Made by a program: the position numbers and the translations under genes. Source: Streptomyces gilvus (GTDB lineage Bacteria; Actinomycetota; Actinomycetes; Streptomycetales; Streptomycetaceae). Taken from it: a DNA stretch of 64,000 nucleotides. The stretch covers positions 62,001 through 126,000 of the forward strand of contig NZ_JAKWBE010000021.1 of assembly GCF_022513565.1 (NCBI RefSeq). The letters run 5' to 3'. Every line of letters begins with the position of its first letter. The stretch's first letter is position 1. The notes under the pieces are model-generated. The model ran no database searches. It was not told the DNA's origin and was given only the letters and a program-made list of their open reading frames with translations. This document shows, piece after piece, positions 61,096 through 64,000 of this stretch.

Positions 61096-61884
61096 GTGAG
61101 TTTGAGGATCGTTGTCACTGTGAAGTACGTGCCCGACGCCACTGGCGACCGGCACTTCGCCGATGACCTGACCGTCGACCGGGACGACGTGGACGGTCTG
61201 CTCTCCGAGCTGGACGAGTACGCGGTCGAGCAGGCGCTGCAGATCTCCGAGAACTTTGACGACGACGTCGAGGTCACCGTCCTGACGGTGGGCCCGGAGG
61301 ATGCCAAGGACGCGCTGCGCAAGGCACTGTCGATGGGCGCGGACAAGGCCATCCATGTCGAGGACGACGACCTGCACGGCACGGACGCCATCGGCACCTC
61401 CCTGGTACTGGCCAAGGCGATCGAGAAGGCCGGCTTCGACCTGGTCGTCTCCGGCATGGCGTCGACGGACGGCACCGGCGGTATCGTGCCGGCGCTGGTC
61501 GCCGAGCGTCTGGGTGTCCCGCAGGTGACGCTGCTGTCCGAGGTGTCCGTCGGGGACGGGGTCGTGACGGGCCGCCGCGACGGGGATGCCGCCACCGAGC
61601 AGCTGGAAGCTCAGCTCCCGGCGCTCATCTCCGTGACCGACCGCTCGGGCGAGGCGCGTTACCCGTCTTTCAAGGGCATCATGGCGGCCAAGAAGAAGCC
61701 GTTGGAGGCCTGGGACCTGTCCGACCTGGACATCGCGGCCGATGAGGTCGGTCTCGAGGGGGCGTGGACGAAGGTCGAGGCGGCTGCCGCGCGTCCGGCC
61801 CGTACCGCGGGCACGATCGTCAAGGACGAGGGCGACGGTGGCAAGCAGCTCGCCGCCTTTCTCGCGGAGCGCAAATTCATTTGA
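61096..61884 (+). CDS. etfB: Electron transfer flavoprotein beta subunit
   Basis: 262 residues from GTG 61096 after GAGGAGTGAG. EtfB features: RIVVTVKYVPDATGD, DEYAVEQALQISE, VTVLTVGPEDAKDALRKALS, GADKAIHVED, DLVVSGMASTDGTGGIVPAL and VTDRSGEARYPSFKGIMAAKKK, the segment that docks with acyl-CoA dehydrogenase. It holds AMP and forms the heterodimer with the FAD-carrying alpha subunit encoded next, taking electrons from the dehydrogenases at 54262 and 59361 to the quinone pool. Confidence 0.96.
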   Translation: MSLRIVVTVKYVPDATGDRHFADDLTVDRDDVDGLLSELDEYAVEQALQISENFDDDVEVTVLTVGPEDAKDALRKALSMGADKAIHVEDDDLHGTDAIGTSLVLAKAIEKAGFDLVVSGMASTDGTGGIVPALVAERLGVPQVTLLSEVSVGDGVVTGRRDGDAATEQLEAQLPALISVTDRSGEARYPSFKGIMAAKKKPLEAWDLSDLDIAADEVGLEGAWTKVEAAAARPARTAGTIVKDEGDGGKQLAAFLAERKFI

Positions 61885-61968
61885 TGCAGCCTCGCGGGCC
61901 AGAAGTTCATCTGAGGGCTCACCCCGCCAACCGCCCCTTGTCTTCCGTTTTAGCAGGAGAGCAATCCC

Positions 61969-62931
61969 ATGGCTGAAGTTCTCGTCTACGTCGATCACGT
62001 GGACGGTGCCGTCCGCAAGCCCACGCTGGAGCTTTTGACGCTGGCCCGCCGTATCGGCGAGCCGGTCGCCGTCGCGCTGGGTGCCGGTGCCGCTGACACC
62101 GCCGCCGCCCTCGCCGAGCACGGTGCGGTGAAGGTCCTCACCGACGACGCCTCTGAGTACGCCGAGTACCTGGTCGTGCCGAAGGTGGAGGCCCTGCAGG
62201 CCGCCTACGAGGCCGTTTCCCCGGCCGCGGTGCTGGTCCCGTCCTCCGCGGAGGGCAAGGAGATCGCCGCCCGTCTGGCGTTGCGTATCGGTTCCGGCGT
62301 CATCACCGACGCCGTCGATCTGGAGGCGGGTGACGAGGGTCCGGTGGCCACCCAGTCGGTGTTCGCCGCGTCCTTCACCACCAAGTCGCGTGTCGTCAAG
62401 GGCATTCCGGTCATCACGGTGAAGCCGAACTCGGTCGCGGTGGGGGCCGCTCCGGCGGCGGGCGCTGTCGAGGCCCTGGCCGTGTCCTTCTCCGAGATGG
62501 CGACCGGCACGAAGCTCACCGCGCGTACGCCCCGTGAGTCGACGGGCCGTCCGGAGCTGACCGAGGCCGCGATCGTGGTCTCCGGCGGCCGGGGCGTCAA
62601 CGGCGCGGAGAACTTCCCGATCATCGAGGCGCTGGCCGACTCCCTCGGCGCGGCCGTGGGTGCCTCGCGTGCCGCCGTCGACGCGGGCTGGTACCCGCAC
62701 ACCAACCAGGTCGGCCAGACCGGCAAGTCGGTCTCGCCGCAGCTGTACATCGCCAACGGCATCTCCGGCGCGATCCAGCACCGGGCGGGCATGCAGACCT
62801 CGAAGACGATCGTGGCGGTCAACAAGGACGCCGAGGCCCCGATCTTCGAGCTGGTCGACTACGGCGTGGTCGGCGACCTCTTCGACGTCGTCCCGCAGCT
62901 GACCGAGGAGATCAACACCCGCAAGGGCTGA
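61969..62931 (+). CDS. etfA: Electron transfer flavoprotein alpha subunit
   Basis: 320 residues from ATG 61969 with CAGGAGAGC upstream. The C-terminal FAD domain is characteristic: GGRGVNGAENFPIIEALADS, HTNQVGQTGKSVSPQLYIAN, GISGAIQHRAGMQTSKTIVA, NKDAEAPIFELVDYGVVGDL. It pairs with EtfB. The 84-base gap to etfB holds no gene. A dedicated ETF inside the catabolic operon suggests a high flux of electrons from the two dehydrogenases. Confidence 0.96.
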   Translation: MAEVLVYVDHVDGAVRKPTLELLTLARRIGEPVAVALGAGAADTAAALAEHGAVKVLTDDASEYAEYLVVPKVEALQAAYEAVSPAAVLVPSSAEGKEIAARLALRIGSGVITDAVDLEAGDEGPVATQSVFAASFTTKSRVVKGIPVITVKPNSVAVGAAPAAGAVEALAVSFSEMATGTKLTARTPRESTGRPELTEAAIVVSGGRGVNGAENFPIIEALADSLGAAVGASRAAVDAGWYPHTNQVGQTGKSVSPQLYIANGISGAIQHRAGMQTSKTIVAVNKDAEAPIFELVDYGVVGDLFDVVPQLTEEINTRKG

Positions 62932-63070
62932 ACCGGGCAGAGCCGCCGGAAGGGTCCGTCGTCCGGATGGCGGCAGGAACTCCCGACGTAGGAAAGCGCA
63001 ACCATCCCGACGGCATCGAGCGGGCCTCGATGCCTGAGGGCGTTCGACCGACCAGAAATGGAGCCACAAC

Positions 63071-64000
63071 GTGAGTGCTCCCCTGCAAGGCATCACCGTC
63101 GTATCGCTTGAGCAGGCGATCTCGGCCCCGTTGTGCACGCGCCATCTCGCCGATCTGGGCGCGCGTGTCATCAAGGTGGAGAACCCCGGGCTGGGTGACT
63201 CGACCCGACACTACGACGGGGTGGTGCGGGGCATGGCGGCACACTTCGTGTGGCTGAACCACGGCAAGGAGTCAGCCGCGCTGAACCTGGCCGAACCTGC
63301 GGACATGGAGGTCTTCACACGGCTCCTGGCCAAGGCCGACGTGCTGGTGAGCAATCTGGCCCCAGGTGCGCTGGGGCGCCTGGGGCTCGATCCGTCGGAC
63401 CTGTCGGAGCGTCATCCCCGACTCATCGTCGTGAACATCTCGGGCTACGGCACCGGCGGCCCGCTCGACCACAAGCGGGCCTACGACCTGCTCGTCCAGG
63501 CCGAGGCCGGCTCGTGCTCGATCACCGGGCAGCCCGGAGCGCCGGCGAAGCCGGGCATCCCCATCGCCGACGTCGGCACGGCGCTCTACGCGTACTCCGC
63601 TGTCCTCGCCGCGCTCTACGACCGTGACCGGACCGGGCAGGGCACGGTCATTCCGGTCGCGATGTTCGATGTGGTGGCGGAGATGATGGGCTTCGCGCTC
63701 AACGCCGTGGTGCACGGCGGTGAGGAGCCGGTGCCGGTGGGGATGGGCTCGCCGATGGTGGCTCCGTACGGTGCCTACACCACCCGGGACCAGCAGAAGG
63801 TGGTGCTCGGCACGACCAGCGACCGTGAGTGGGGAAGGCTGGCCGGAGGCCTCATGGAGCGCCCTGACCTGGCGGCCGACCCGCGCTTCGCCCGCAACGC
63901 GGACCGGGTGGCGCTGCGGGAGGAACTCGACGGCATCCTGGGCGCCTGGTGCGCCGAGCGGGATCTCGCCGACATCCAGCGGCTGGCCGACGAGGCCGGC
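63071..64000 (+). CDS. Class III CoA-transferase, runs off the window end
   Basis: At least 310 residues from GTG 63071; the 3' end is cut by the window. CaiB motifs: ITVVSLEQAISAPLCTRHLA, DLGARVIKVENPGLGD, LNHGKESAALNLAE, VNISGYGTGGPLDHKRAYDL, and TVIPVAMFDVVAEMM with the catalytic Asp. It is 139 bases after etfA and probably the last or a late gene of the operon. It may activate a dicarboxylic acid (such as mesaconate) using succinyl-CoA or another acyl-CoA, which is inference only. Confidence 0.9.
   Translation, partial: MSAPLQGITVVSLEQAISAPLCTRHLADLGARVIKVENPGLGDSTRHYDGVVRGMAAHFVWLNHGKESAALNLAEPADMEVFTRLLAKADVLVSNLAPGALGRLGLDPSDLSERHPRLIVVNISGYGTGGPLDHKRAYDLLVQAEAGSCSITGQPGAPAKPGIPIADVGTALYAYSAVLAALYDRDRTGQGTVIPVAMFDVVAEMMGFALNAVVHGGEEPVPVGMGSPMVAPYGAYTTRDQQKVVLGTTSDREWGRLAGGLMERPDLAADPRFARNADRVALREELDGILGAWCAERDLADIQRLADEAG

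Noticed and set aside
60799..63174. A 791-codon minus-strand frame over the ETF genes
   Set aside because: Low-complexity Arg/Gly/Asp-rich translation and full overlap with etfB and etfA; a mirror of their codon bias.
1..64000. CRISPR arrays, tRNA, rRNA, riboswitches and complete insertion sequences
   Set aside because: No regularly spaced repeats, cloverleaf-like CCA-ending sequences, rRNA stretches or IS elements with paired terminal repeats were seen by eye; only transposase fragments are present.

Overview
The window is high-GC actinomycete DNA and most resembles a Streptomyces chromosome. Genes are GC-rich at third codon positions, GTG/TTG starts and AGGAG-type ribosome binding sites are common, a PAS-GAF-SpoIIE-HATPase phosphatase is present, and the left edge carries a decayed copy of the NADPH-dependent F420 reductase gene (npdG) of the Streptomyces type. 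I saw no rRNA, tRNA or CRISPR array.

Almost everything between about 0.6 kb and the right edge looks like one large, mosaic catabolic island for a carboxylic acid or alicyclic/terpenoid-like compound. It contains: a MaoC/crotonase pair (0.6-1.9 kb) and an alpha/beta hydrolase (2.2-3.1 kb); regulators and signalling genes (3.3-9.2 kb: SpoIIE phosphatase, coiled-coil regulator, TetR, DoxX); a CoA-transferase divergent from an amidohydrolase and thioesterase (9.7-13.5 kb); a GntR regulator; a thiolase / mycofactocin-type SDR / GMC oxidoreductase set (15.1-19.5 kb); a second GntR; a crotonase, permuted CoA-transferase and YtcJ-like amidohydrolase set (22.0-25.8 kb); an oxidation operon of ferredoxin reductase, 2Fe-2S ferredoxin, P450, rubredoxin and aldehyde dehydrogenase (26.2-31.0 kb); an OB-fold protein, SCP2 thiolase, small protein, acyl-CoA ligase and amidohydrolase operon (31.1-36.0 kb); and a convergent operon with a second thiolase-like/OB-fold pair and a double CoA-transferase (36.4-40.6 kb).

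From 41.5 to 48 kb the region is scarred: IS30 and IS481 transposase remnants and a truncated GntR copy lie among an NmrA-like reductase, an MBL hydrolase, a thioesterase, a MaoC-fold protein and small unknown genes. LuxR (48.2-50.5 kb) and LysR (50.8-51.8 kb) regulators follow. A long rightward operon (52.1 kb to the edge) encodes an ADP-forming CoA ligase, an acyl-CoA dehydrogenase, a 2-methylfumaryl-CoA isomerase-like protein, an SDR, a thiolase, a MaoC hydratase, a methylsuccinyl-CoA dehydrogenase-like protein, both ETF subunits and another CoA-transferase.

Working model (inference): the P450 system and dehydrogenases oxidise a hydrocarbon or alcohol to an acid; ligases and CoA-transferases activate it; crotonases, MaoC hydratases, amidohydrolases and thiolase/aldolase pairs open and shorten it; the right-hand operon handles a C5-type branched dicarboxylyl-CoA with electrons passing to ETF. 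A short AT-rich element (roughly TAGATnATTnAA) recurs in front of most transcription units and may be the common operator or promoter that ties the pieces together.
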